Shown here piece by piece: positions 12,410 to 22,269 of a DNA stretch of 64,000 nucleotides. Location of the stretch: the NCBI RefSeq assembly GCF_019393635.1, contig NC_057866.1:6993723-7057722 (forward strand), given 5' to 3'. How positions within the stretch are numbered: position 1 is the first letter of the stretch; each line of letters opens with the position of its first letter. The stretch comes from Dromiciops gliroides. Taxonomy: Eukaryota > Chordata > Mammalia > Microbiotheria > Microbiotheriidae. The position numbers and the translations under genes were made by a program. The notes under the pieces were generated by a model. The model saw only the letters and a list, made by a program, of their open reading frames with translations. It did not search any database and was not told where the DNA came from.

Positions 12410-13600
12410 ACCCTTATCACCAAGTGATAAATGGTCAAAGGATATGAACAAGCAGTTTTCAGATGAAGAAATTAAAGCTATCCAGTAATATGAAAAAATT
12501 ATTTAAATCACTATTGATTAGAGAAATGCAAATCAAAACAACATGGTACCACCTCAAACCTATCAGATTGGCTAATATGACAGAAAAGGAAAATGATAAA
12601 TGTTGGAGATGTAGGATAGGAAAATGGGAACACTGGTGCATTGTTGGTGGAGTTGTGAACTGATCCAACCATTCTGGAGAGCATTTGGAACTATGCCCAA
12701 AAGGCTATAAACTCTGCATAGCCTTTGACCCAGCAATAGCACTACAGTCTAATGGAGTAGATACAGACCTAAGTATCTCAAAGAGATCATAAAAAAGGGA
12801 AAAGGACCCACATGTACACAAATATTTTTAGAAGCTCTTTTTGTGGTGGCAAAGAATTAGAAATTATGGGGATGCCCAATGATTGGGGAATGGCTGAACA
12901 AGCTGTGATAGATGAACGTAATAGAATACTATTGTGCTGTAAGAAATGATAAGCAGGGGCAGCTAGGTGGCGCCATGGATAGCACACCGGCCCTGGATTC
13001 AGGAGGACCTGAGTTCAAATCCAGCCTCAGACACTTAACACTTACTTACTAGATGTGTGACCCTGTGCAAGTCACTTAACCCCAAATGCCTCACTTAAAA
13101 AAAAAAAAAGGAAGAAATGATAAGCAGGCGGATTTCAGAAAACCTGGAAAAACTTAAGTGGACTGATGCTGAATGAAGTGAGCAGAACCAAGAGAACATT
13201 GTACACAGTATCAACAACATTGTGCAATGACCATCTGTGATAGACTTAGCTCTTCCTAGCAATGCAGTGATCCAAGACAATTCCAAGAGACTAATGATGG
13301 AAAATGCTCTCCATGTCCAGGAAAAAAAACTATGGAGTCTGAATGCTGATAGAAGCAGACTATTTTCACTTTTTTTCTTGTTTTTTCTTTCTTGTGGTTT
13401 TTCCCTTTTGTTCTGATTCTTCTCTCACAACATGACTAATGTGGAAATATGTTTAACTTGATTGAACTGTATTGCTTGCTGGTTTAGGGAGGGATGAGGT
13501 AAGGAGGAAAATTTGGAACTCAAAATCTTACAAAAATGAATGCTGAAAACTATTTACATGTAATTATAAAATACCATTAAGATAGGGAAAAGAGAATAAA
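12410..13600 (+). mobile_element. L1 LINE 3' end, interrupted by a SINE
   Basis: Best-preserved L1 3' piece in the window: 'agagaaatgcaaatcaaaac', 'cctatcagattggctaatat', 'tttgacccagcaatagcact', 'gcccaatgattggggaatgg', then the T-rich 3' block and 'acatgtaattataaaatacc' at the end. ORF2 is not intact. A SINE interrupts it at 12957-13111. Confidence 0.88.
12957..13111 (+). mobile_element. Marsupial SINE inside an L1
   Basis: Full SINE flanked by a perfect 16-base duplication, aagaaatgataagcag, at 12941-12956 and 13112-13127. Removing the SINE and one repeat restores the continuous L1 sequence, which confirms insertion boundaries. Confidence 0.96.
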
Positions 13601-13709
13601 TGGGCACAGAAATTTTTTTTTTTAAAGAAAAAAATTAACCCCCTGCTTGCAAACATAGGCACAAAGAGATGCTAATGTCAGGGCAATGGCTCGCTCTCAG
13701 AAAAAAGAG

Positions 13710-13970
13710 AGGGAACAAGTCTTTCAGTGCTCAGTGCAGGCTGGGCCCTGTGCTCAGGACTTCACAAGTATTGTCTCATTTGATTCTCATATAACAGCCT
13801 TGAGAGGTAGATGTGATCACTCCCATTTTATAGCTGAGGGAACTGAGGCAGACAGAGGTTCAGTAACTTGCTCTGGGTCACAAAGCTAACCAAAGGTCTG
13901 AGTCCAGATTGGAACTCAGGTCTTCCTGACTCCTGGCCTAGCAGTCTAACCACTGAGCCACTTGGCTGGA
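13710..13970 (+). mobile_element. MIR/CORE-SINE-like element
   Basis: Contains 'attgtctcatttgattctca', 'cccattttatagctgaggga' and 'cagtctaaccactgagccac', the typical order of an ancient MIR-type element read on its reverse strand. Diverged. Similar pieces occur at 29800-30030 and 47640-47850. Confidence 0.65.
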
Positions 13971-14099
13971 CTAGGCCTCAGTGACATAGAAACTACCAGG
14001 TCAGGAAAGCTCTTCCACCAGGGCAGGCTGGCTCTTCACATTTTCTGTCACAGCCCCTTGGGCAGTCTGATGAAGTCAGTATTCTTAGATGTATAAAAC

Positions 14100-16170
14100 A
14101 AGGGACACAGAATTACATGGGAAACCAATAACATTGGAATAACCATGAAATCATTTTCTTCTTTTAGGTTCACAACCTCTCAGAGCAAGCAAGTCAAGAG
14201 GCAGAACTCAAAGCCAGTTCTTCCTGTCTCCGAGACAAACTCTCTAACCACTACACCACATTGTCTAATTGGTAATAAGCACATTCATTTCTGTACAAAC
14301 GAAAACTATTAAATTGGCTTTAAGAAAACTCAATTTGGCTTACTCTTCATATCCCCAAGTTTTATACCAGCTGTCTTCCTGAACATCAAGTTACATGTCA
14401 GTCCTCCTACCATTATCACTTCTCATGGTCTGGATCTTTTGAGATGAGATACAGCACTGCTCAAAAGATCCAAGTTCAAATCCTGCCTCCGCCAGGTACT
14501 AGCTTGTGTGACCCTGGGCAAGTCCTCTATCCTCTAGCTAAGCTTTCTCACCTTTAAAATGGGAATAACAATAAGCACCTGCCTCACAGGATTGTGTGCT
14601 CTAGAAATGCTAGCTGGCTAGTAAATTAATGAGATTTTAATTCTACTTCCTTGTTTATTCTAGCCCAGTGGAAATTCAAAAAAATACTCTCTGAATTCTT
14701 AACCACTGCTACCTTTTCCCCAGAAAGTGTGGCCCAGGGAAGTGATGGCCAGAAATGCTCAGCTCTGCTCCCAGCTCTCCATCTTTCTGAAAGGGCAGCA
14801 GCTTGATCCATTTCCAGTACAGAAGGAGGAGGCAAACATTTCAAAGCTGCGCCGTCACCTTCGTCAAGTCATTTTACTACTGGGTTTGGTTTGGGTCTCA
14901 TTATTCGCCACAGTGTGACAGATTGGACAAGGAGCTGACTGTGGTGTCAAGGCCTGGAGCTCAGTGCCTGCTTCTGACCCTTCTCTGGGTGACTCTGGTT
15001 CAGTCCCAGCCTCTCGAAGGTTCAGCTTCCTCAAAGCTAATATCTCTAAGGTCCCTCCAAATTCCAAAATCCTCCTCGGAGTTCCCAGATCAGACTCTCC
15101 AGTACAAGGCATTTCCAGGAAACAAAAAAGGTGCCCTGAGCTCCCTGCAATATGGGAAGCAAACCATCAGCTATTTATAGGAAAATACAAGTCTTCCTGG
15201 GTACTTTCAAAGTACAAGTGGTTGTAATCCAAAGACATGAGTCGTCAGCAAATAAACAACAGCTAGATGTCCACGTGCTCACGAGCAGCATGCTTCTTTG
15301 GGATGCACTGTGCCCAAACAGTCAGTGCTTCACTGGAATTGAGGAAAGAAGGCCTGCTGGAAGAATTTACAACTTCAGGTCCAGACAAAGTGTCCCACAA
15401 AAATATGGGACAACCAACTTACTGACTCAACTCCCTATCTATCACAACTAATTACTGCAGTAAGGTTGAGCATGTGTTAAGTCCTGGCCCATTCTGTGTG
15501 CCACACCTAAAGACACAGAGTTAGAGCTTCCAGATTCCTACTAACACATTTTTTACAGTAATATTAACAGGTCAAATCTAATGTTCAATGACCATTCGAT
15601 ATAGTCAAGATTGCTTTAAATAAATCACTAAATGGCAAACACATGTTTGATGGCTAGCCGTGATTGGAGCTCAGGCAAAAGTGACCTCGGAATGAAGACA
15701 CTGGGGAACTTTCCCCACCATGTCCCAAACTGTGGCCAGATCAAGAGACAAACCGGGAATCGCTTATCTAATCGGGGCCAGGAAATCAACATTTAGCGAG
15801 AACTAGCGCAGTCCAAAGCACGAGGATGGAGCTGGGTTTCTTAACTCGATGACTTCTCACCAGCCTCCATAAACAAGGGAATTCAGCTGCTAAGAGTCAG
15901 GACTCAAGTCCAGGAAACTCCCGATAAATCTCCTGCTGTGTGAACCAGAAAACAGCACTCACTACTCATCATCCAGCCGTAGCCCAAGCAGAGTCATCGA
16001 GGAGCAGCAGCACCTCAGCACTTTGGGTACGAAGAAAAAGCCCCAAATCAGCCGTGAATGGGCTGAAGATGGGCATATTTAAAATCTCAAGTCCACAATC
16101 ACCAGAAGCCAAAGCCAAGTCTACACTAAATGAGCAAAGAAAAAAAGAAAAAACCCCATAGAATCTTCAG
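14100..16170. other. Unassigned stretch, mostly no gene seen
   Basis: A MIR/tRNA-SINE-like piece lies at about 14450-14610 ('gtgtgaccctgggcaagtcc'). The rest shows no recognised repeat or exon. Open frames up to 125 codons (14803-15180) overlap each other and carry no domain. Probably intron sequence of the gene whose promoter lies near 19 kb. Confidence 0.4.
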
Positions 16171-16179
16171 ATCTGAACT

Positions 16180-17030
16180 CTAATGCACCAGCCTAAGCAT
16201 GTGCCTCCCCCTTTCCAAACCCTTCTCCAGCCTCCGCCTTCCAGGGCTCTCCAATCAAATACACATTGCTCTGCTGTGGTCTTCAAAGCCCCTCCACTCT
16301 AGAGACCCAACTTACTCCTCCAGCACTCCCCACTGTAAGCCAATGGGACCACTACACTAGCCACTCTCCTAGTACCTTCCCACTGTCCCCTGCAGGCAGC
16401 CTGTGAGCTGGTCAATCAATGAATAAACATTTATTCAGTGCCTACTATGTGCCAGGCATTGGGAATACAAAAATCGGCAAAAGACTCTAGCCTTAAGGGG
16501 CTCACCATTTAAGGGGGGAGACAAGCAGCAAACAAATACCTAAAAATATGGACAGTACCAAAAGGAAATCATGACCAGAGGGAGGGCACTGCAATGAAGA
16601 GGGGGTGGGAAGGCTTCCTGGAGGAGGTGAGGTTTTATTTGGGCCTTAAAGGAAGCCAGGGAGGTCAGTATGCAAAGAGGGGGAAAAGTCTTCCCCACCA
16701 CCAGGAAAACTGGCTGGAGCTGACTGTGGGAGAGTCCTGTGCAGGACAACAAGGGTCACTGGATCCAGAGGACTCATGGGGAGAGAGGGGTAAGAAGCCT
16801 AGAAAGGTGGGAGGGAGCCCGGCTGGGAAGGGCTTTGAATGCCACGCAGAGGATCGCTATTTGATCCTGGAAACCACAGGGAGCCAATGGAGTTCACTGA
16901 ATAGGAAAAGGCCCTTGGTGCCTAAATGGAGGCTAGTCTGTAGTGAAGAGACTTGAGGCAGGCAGACCCACCAGCAGCTAGTGCAGTAGTCCAGGAGTGG
17001 CTGATGAGGGCCTGTACATAAGAGGTGCTT
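16180..17030 (+). repeat. L2-like tail followed by the unassigned old repeat
   Basis: 16180-16400 is CT-rich and L2-like. 16405-17030 begins 'tcaatgaataaacatttatt' and 'cctactatgtgccaggcatt', then 'ggcttcctggaggaggtgag', 'ggaagccagggaggtcagta' and 'aggcaggcagacccaccagc'. The same phrase order is partly found at 10200-12400 and 26320-26530, so this is a dispersed family that I cannot name. Confidence 0.5.
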
Positions 17031-17239
17031 AATAAATGCTTGCTGACCACTCCAGTCTCCATGGCCTCCCTCAGGCTGCTCTCATGCCTCCAGTGCCTGG
17101 GTCCCTCATGATCACCTCCTTTGAAGGCTCAGGCTGGGTACCCCCCCTCCTCCAAGAAATGTTCTCTCCTCAAATTTTCCCAAAGCATTTTATCTGTGCC
17201 CCCTCTTTGCCGTCAATACATCCTTACCCAGAGAGAGGA

Positions 17240-17460
17240 TGAAGAGCTATCTAGGCAGCCAGTGGGCAGGGTAGAGCATGCTGGGCATAGAGTGAGGGAG
17301 ACCTAAGTTCAAATCCAGCCTCAGACACTTACTAGTGACCCTGGGCAAGTCACCTAACACCAACTGGTCTGACTCTGTTTCCTCACATGTAAAATGGGAA
17401 CAAAAAGAATTCCTGCTTTGTAGAGTTGTCATGAGGATAAAATGAGGCATGTGTAAGGCA
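17240..17460 (+). mobile_element. tRNA-derived SINE / MIR-like fragment
   Basis: Contains 'gttcaaatccagcctcagac', 'gaccctgggcaagtcaccta' and 'cctcacatgtaaaatgggaa'. It is an older form than the A-tailed SINEs. No target duplication was found. Confidence 0.65.
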
Positions 17461-17469
17461 GTCGTTTAT

Positions 17470-18170
17470 TATCCCGTTTATCTGTGTCTATCTTGCATCC
17501 TTGCCCACCCTGACACAGAAAGATACTGTGAGAGGGCAGATTCACACAGAGTGCCACCGACGGGACTTCTCTGGGCACCCTCCTGGAGTGAGCTCCAAGG
17601 GCAGAGCACTTCCCTCCCTCCCTCTACGGACACCCATAGTTCCCGACAGACTCTCCCCAGTGCCCGGCCCTGGCGCTTCCTAAGTGTCTGCTGAAGCGCA
17701 CTGAATCCAAACCCGCCTTTCTGCCTCTTCCAGGACACTGGAATTGAGCAAACCCAGCAGGGAGGTCCCGTCATTGCTGCCTTTTCTCAGGCTTCTGTGG
17801 CTGGGGCCCAGTTCGACCCCTCCTCCCAGTTACTGCCCAGTGGAGGGAGCAGCAGGACCCAGGGAGCCAGATGCCCGGGCTCCTACCAACTCCACTGCTC
17901 AGAGGCCAGCGGCCAAGTCAGCCGAGCTCTCCGGACCCACCTGGGCGAAGGGGAAGAAAACTGGCTAAGGAAAGCGGAAGGGTCTCCCTCCCGAGGTAGG
18001 GCTCCAAGCCAGCCTGACCCTCTGTGGGTGACACTGCCTGCTCAGGGAAAGGCTGGACTCGGGCCCTCTGCGGGCCCTTTCAACGGGGACTCTTTCGAGA
18101 GGCCACAGGATGGGCACAAGCCCGAGGGCCGCCTGGGCAGTGCCAGGCTCCGAGCCCTCCCACATCCAAA
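17470..18170. other. Flank of the CpG island, no gene recognised
   Basis: GC content rises towards 18200. Several open frames up to 134 codons exist on both strands, but they arise from high GC content and show no domain or conserved motif. On the gene model below this is the start of the first intron. Confidence 0.4.
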
Positions 18171-18811
18171 GCTCCCTTTGCAACCCTGGAGGGCCACATA
18201 AAACGAGCATTACCGGGCTGACTCAACACCGGCCTGTGGTCCTCTAACTGGGGGGAAGGAACCGGCCTCCCCCGACCTCCCCGGACAGAAGCGGAGGCCA
18301 AGCCCGGGGGCCAGCGAGGAGCCGGGGAGAGGCCAGGGCGGGTGAGGCGCCAGGACCCCCGAGCCCCATCGGGGGTTCTCTGGGGGCCAGAGGAGAGGGG
18401 ACTCGGCCACTGCCAGTGGTCAGCCACCCTCCCTGCTCTTTGTCCAGCTCCCGCCCCCCGAGCGCAGCCGGGCTCCCGCAGGGAGGTCCGGGCCACGGCC
18501 TGGCACCTCTGTGTCCACGTCCCCTCCCCGGCAGACCCCTCCCCAAAGCGGGGCAGTCGGAAGACCCGAGGGCCGGCCCCGGGCCTCAGTTTCCTCATCT
18601 GTAACGCGAGCACAGGAGAAGCGCCGCCCCGCCGCCAGTCAGGTGCGGGGGCTCCAGAGGGGGCGGCCCGCAGACTTCGGGGACCCCGGGGAAACCCCGG
18701 AGCGGCGGCCCCGCCCCCTCCCCGCACGCGAAGACCCGGCCCCGGGGGCGTCAGGGGGCGGGGCCTCGGCGCCCCCCACCGCCCTCCCCGGCCCGGTAAA
18801 GTCGGCCTTAC

Positions 18812-19300
18812 CCGCGCCCTGACCCGGGGCGCTCGGGGGGGAGAGGGGGCGGGGAGGGGGGAGAGGGGGCGGGGCGGGGGGAGAGGGGGCGGGGAGGGGG
18901 CGCCCCCGATGCCGCGAAGTATTCGTAGAGATGACCGACGGGGAGGCCCGCTCCGCCCCCCGCCTCCCCGCGGGCCCTGCCGGCCCTCCTCCGAGGCGAG
19001 GCGGCGGCGCCTTCCCTCCTCCGAGGCGGGCCCGGCCCGGCCTCCCGCTCCCCCCGCGCCCCGCGCTCCCGGCCCGGCTCGGCCTCCGGGGCTGCCGCCC
19101 GCCCGGGCTGACTGACGGGGCGGCCCCGGCGGCGGCGGCCGGTCCCGCGCCCTCCCGCCCCCGCCCTGACCCGGCCTGGCCCCGCCGCGCGCGCCCCGGC
19201 CCGTCCGCCCGCTCACCCGGCCCTGCCGCTGGCTGCGTTCAGGCGCGAAGCGCGCTCGCCGATCCCATCCGCGAAGCGCCCAAAATGGCGGAGTCCCCAG
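18812..19300 (-). promoter_or_regulatory. PPP6R3: Putative PPP6R3 core promoter and non-coding first exon
   Basis: PPP6R3 encodes a regulatory (SAPS-domain) subunit of protein phosphatase 6. In mammals it lies directly downstream of LRP5 on the same strand and starts with a non-coding exon in a CpG island. Here the only CpG island downstream of LRP5 lies at 18180-19800. On the minus strand two good splice donors are visible: GTGAGC with its GT at 19215-19216, and GTAAGG with its GT at 18810-18811. A YY1-like CAAAATGGCGG (plus-strand reading) at about 19281-19291 would sit near the start site. No TATA box was found. The identity rests on synteny, not on coding sequence: no PPP6R3 coding exon was recognised in 1-18800. 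The exact start site and donor are not determined. Confidence 0.45.
18841..18900. repeat. 20-base G-rich tandem repeat, three copies
   Basis: The unit gagagggggcggggaggggg is repeated three times, with one base change in the middle copy. Each unit holds a GC box (GGGGCGGGG). The plus strand has many runs of four or more G and could form quadruplexes. Confidence 0.95.
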
Positions 19301-19356
19301 CCAGCAGGCCTGAAGCTCCCCCCCCTGCCCTCCGCCCGCCCCCGAACGGCTTTGGT

Positions 19357-19727
19357 CCAATCGCCGCGCGGGAGCCGCCCCCAGCCTTGCGCGCATTGGA
19401 AGGAATCTCCTACCCGTAGTTCCCATTGGGTCTTCCGGAGGTTCCAGAAACCTGTCGGCCATTGGACAAGAGAGTCAATCAATCGAGCGCTCCGAGCGCA
19501 TTCTTTTCCTAAGGACTTGACGGATCCGGAAGCTCCGGCTCCTCGGGTCGGAAAGCAGCAAATGAGAAGTAGGAAGAAGACTCTCGAGTTCCCCTTCCGC
19601 CTTAGCAACAGCGGAGCCCCGACTTGACAGACGGATTAAGCATCCAATGGGTGCGGACGCTGCTTTTTAAAAATAAATCGAGTCCGGCCAATCCCGGCAG
19701 CCAAGCAGGGTGCCCAGGACAGCCAAT
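19357..19727. promoter_or_regulatory. Array of seven CCAAT boxes
   Basis: CCAAT on the plus strand at 19357-19361, 19644-19648, 19688-19692 and 19723-19727. CCAAT on the minus strand (read as ATTGG) at 19395-19399, 19425-19429 and 19461-19465. Several have the extended NF-Y context (for example gccaat or ccaatgg). ETS-like CCGGAAG at 19526-19532 and a CRE-like TGACGT at 19783-19788 lie alongside. The block is just upstream of the putative minus-strand promoter. Confidence 0.7.
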
Positions 19728-19829
19728 GGAGGCCTGGGGGGCGGAGGCGGGCGGGCCTCGGGAAGCCACGCCGGGGCCGCGATGACGTTATCCCAATGTG
19801 TTCGATCGCGCGAAGCCGCTCCCCGGCGC

Positions 19830-19902
19830 GGGGAATTAGCTCAAATGGTAGAGCGCTCGCTTAGCATGCGAGAGGTAGCGGGATCGATGCCCGCATTCTC
19901 CA
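19830..19902 (+). tRNA. tRNA-Ala (anticodon AGC)
   Basis: A 73-base cloverleaf. The acceptor stem GGGGAAT pairs with ATTCTCC and includes the G3:U70 wobble that identifies alanine tRNAs. The D-arm is GCTC…GAGC. The anticodon stem CTCGC/GCGAG carries the loop TTAGCAT, with anticodon AGC. The T-arm stem is GCGGG/CCCGC, and A is the discriminator base. There is no intron and CCA is not encoded. Internal Pol III promoter: A box TAGCTCAAATGG near 19837 and B box GGATCGATGCC at 19881-19891. A TTTT terminator follows at 19910-19913. The structure is intact, so the gene is probably functional. It lies at the edge of the CpG island, transcribed opposite to the putative PPP6R3 promoter. Confidence 0.97.
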
Positions 19903-19909
19903 CTTTCGC

Positions 19910-19913
19910 TTTT
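19910..19913 (+). terminator. Pol III terminator of the tRNA-Ala gene
   Basis: The first run of four T after the tRNA, eight bases past its 3' end. Four T is the usual minimum for RNA polymerase III termination. Confidence 0.8.
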
Positions 19914-20289
19914 GGTGGCTTCCCCCTAACCCCCTCTACAGCTGGGAAAATGAGGCCCGAGGCGGTGGTCCTTCTTTCCCCTTTTACGGAAGGGGTCCCA
20001 GCCTCCTGGCCGGCGGCATCCCCGGAGGACAGTCCACTACTCCTGGGAAACCCCCGAGGGTCTGGGGTTTCCCAGCGCCCGCATTCCCGACCCCATACCC
20101 GCTTGTGACTCAGTCTGATCTAGACCGGATGCACGTGGTGTCCAGCCGAGGGGGGGGGGGCGCGTGGCCTGGGGCCCTCCAGCTGAGAATGCGGCTGTGG
20201 CAAAGGGGTCGCTCGAGGGTCCTGGTCGGGTGCACATCCCTTTGGCCCTTCGGGGCTTCTTTACAAAGCCGCCCGTGGGCGTCCAGCTC

Positions 20290-20548
20290 TTTTGGGAGCT
20301 CTGGTAGTCAGTTGTGTCCACCTCTTCCTGACCCTGTCTGGGGTTTTCTTGGCAGAGACACTGGAGATATTGGCCATTTTCTTCTCCGGCTCAGTTTGCA
20401 GATAAAGAAACTGAGACCAAGAGGGTGAAGTGACTTGCCCAGGGTCACACAGCGAGGAAGGGTTTGAGGCCAGATTTGAACTCGTCTTCCTGAGTCGAGG
20501 CCTAGCACTCTATCCACTATGATGCCACCTAGCCACCACCAGGACCCT
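20290..20548 (-). mobile_element. Long SINE form with RTE-like tail
   Basis: Reverse-oriented: begins near 'cagttgtgtccacctcttcc' (complement of the RTE-like tail), then 'gaagtgacttgcccagggtc', and ends 'gatgccacctagccaccacc'. It is older than the A-tailed copies judging by divergence. Confidence 0.75.
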
Positions 20549-20559
20549 CCCACCGCCGC

Positions 20560-21760
20560 CTCTGATGGGAGGTCCAAATGGGAGGTCAAGGCGCAGCTGT
20601 CTCCTTACCCCCCAAGGTCCCCTCTCAAAGGTTTGGCGGGACCTGCCTGCCATCAAAGGCTAGATCCCTGACTGTCTCTCCAGCCCCAGGTGGGGCTGAC
20701 ACTGCCTAAGCAATCTATGCCCACTCCTCGGCCAGCTTCAAGGGATTAAGCACTCCAAAGAGGCTCCCACTTACTTTACACCTTTGATGGATTGACCAGA
20801 GGATTCTCTAGCTGAGAGACCATCAGGGCTAGACCTTGTTCCATGTGCCAGGGTGAGAGTGACTGACTCATTCAACGGGCGTGGGGGACAACCCCCCAAC
20901 ACACCTACACTGATCTATAAAGATACCACCATGTAGGGGCTGCTCCACCGCCCATGGTGGCCACCTGCTCCCCCCTCCCTGTGGCTACAAAAAGTTGCAG
21001 CATGCCCATTGGCCACGCCCCTCCAGGCAGACAGGCTGAAGCAGGTGAAGGGCAGCCAACAGGCCTGTTGGTGAGTTGGGGGATGTCCACCCCAAGCCTA
21101 TGAAGACTTCTTCCAGCAGCAGTTCATTCCAAGGGCCCTGAAGGCAGCTGAAGCAGGTGCTGGGGAGTGCCCAGAGCTTGGAAGAGGAAGCTACCAAGGT
21201 CATGGCTGCATCCCGGGGCCATTGTCATCCTCCTGACTGTTGTCCCGCCCCTGGACTCCGATGACTCAGGAAGAAAGAGCAGGACAACGACTCTGTGAGA
21301 TGTCGGGACCTCACCCAGATATCCCGAAGGGTGAGAGCAAACAAATACAAGGTCACTGGGAGCACCCCAAACCTGGAGGAAGGACCTGAAAGCTGCTTGG
21401 AATGGAGGGGGGTAAAGCTGAATCATGCAGATGCCTTTTAGCTTTCCAGCAGCGGGGAGCCCCCCACTATGTGCCAAGCACCAGGCATTCCCCTAAGTTG
21501 TCCCCATCCCTGGCAGGCACTCCACCCCTCCGACCCCTCGCCTTCCTCCAGGACCATCAGACAAGGCCTTTCCTGATGAACCATTTACAGCTTGTCAGCT
21601 CCTCAAGATCAGTTTCACTTGGGGGTTTGGGGGCCTAGCGTCAGGCCCTCTGCCTGGTACCCAACACGTGATTAATAAGTGCTGGTAATTCAGGCGCTGG
21701 CCCAGAGAGGGGACAGAAAGCCAGACACGGATCTCTTACCTAGGTGGAGAAGAACTGGGA
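20560..21760. other. Intergenic stretch without recognised gene
   Basis: Moderately GC-rich single-copy-looking sequence downstream of LRP5 and beyond the tRNA. Open frames up to 117 codons have no domain. No conserved RNA structure was seen. Confidence 0.4.
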
Positions 21761-21763
21761 AGC

Positions 21764-22240
21764 GTGAGAAAATAATGGTTTGGAGACTCCCAGAGGCTGC
21801 TGGGGGGGTGATGTCAGGATTGATTGGATAGACTTTGCTGATTAACTCACTTCAAGTTGACTTGCTTGAAACCATACCTACCTGAGAGCCTGGCCCTGGG
21901 GGTGTCTCTGAACTCTGACCTCTGCTCACGGACCGCCCTCAAGTCCAGTGAACGAATGGATTTGGGGGATGCTAGCCAATTAGCTTGAAGCAGTGTGTTA
22001 AGCCGGCCTCTCCTCCAGACTGAAGGGAAGTCTCCCCTTGGCTCTGGAAGGATGACTTGAAGGAAGAAGCAGGCCAGGCTGAGCTCTTATCTCTCCTCTA
22101 GGGTAGATAAGCTTCTTAACTTTCTGAGCCACGTGTTCTCTCCTTACTAATATTTGGTAGGCTTTCATAAATGCTTGATGCCCAAAACTAGTGCTAAAGC
22201 TTCTCATTTATAAGTAACCATATATTAGAAACCCCAGCTA
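21764..22240 (+). mobile_element. Solo LTR of an endogenous retrovirus (old copy)
   Basis: Related along its length to the better preserved LTR at 44623-45121: shared order of 'aataatgg' start, 'gattaactcacttcaagttg', 'agcttgaagcagtgtgt', 'cttcttaactttctga' and 'aatgcttgatgcccaaaact'. It is a fossil LTR without internal viral sequence nearby, clearly older than its relative. Edges are approximate. Confidence 0.65.
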
Positions 22241-22269
22241 AGTTTCCCCAAACTTGAGACAGAAATAAG

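Larger units (their letters stand above)
18180..19800. promoter_or_regulatory. CpG island
   Basis: About 1.6 kb of very high G+C with dense CpG dinucleotides, densest at 18650-19260, unlike the rest of the window where CpG is scarce. It holds GC boxes, a 20-base G-rich tandem repeat, a YY1-like motif, ETS-like motifs and CCAAT boxes. This is the signature of a constitutive mammalian promoter. By gene order it should belong to PPP6R3 on the minus strand, although divergent transcription on the plus strand is also possible. Confidence 0.9.

Noticed and set aside
18342-19115. A 257-codon plus-strand open frame in the CpG island
   Set aside because: The same GC-driven effect. The translation is repetitive and Pro/Arg-rich without any family resemblance.
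19285-19419. ATGGCGGAG… on the plus strand looks like a start codon in good context
   Set aside because: It coincides with the YY1 motif CAAAATGGCGG typical of CpG-island promoters, and the frame stops after about 45 codons without a domain. Could be the 5' end of a divergent transcript, but nothing supports a protein.
18080-19462. A 460-codon minus-strand open frame across the CpG island
   Set aside because: The translation is Pro/Arg/Gly/Ala-rich low complexity, as expected where stop codons are rare in GC-rich DNA. Other frames on both strands are also open there, and no domain or Kozak/splice support was seen.
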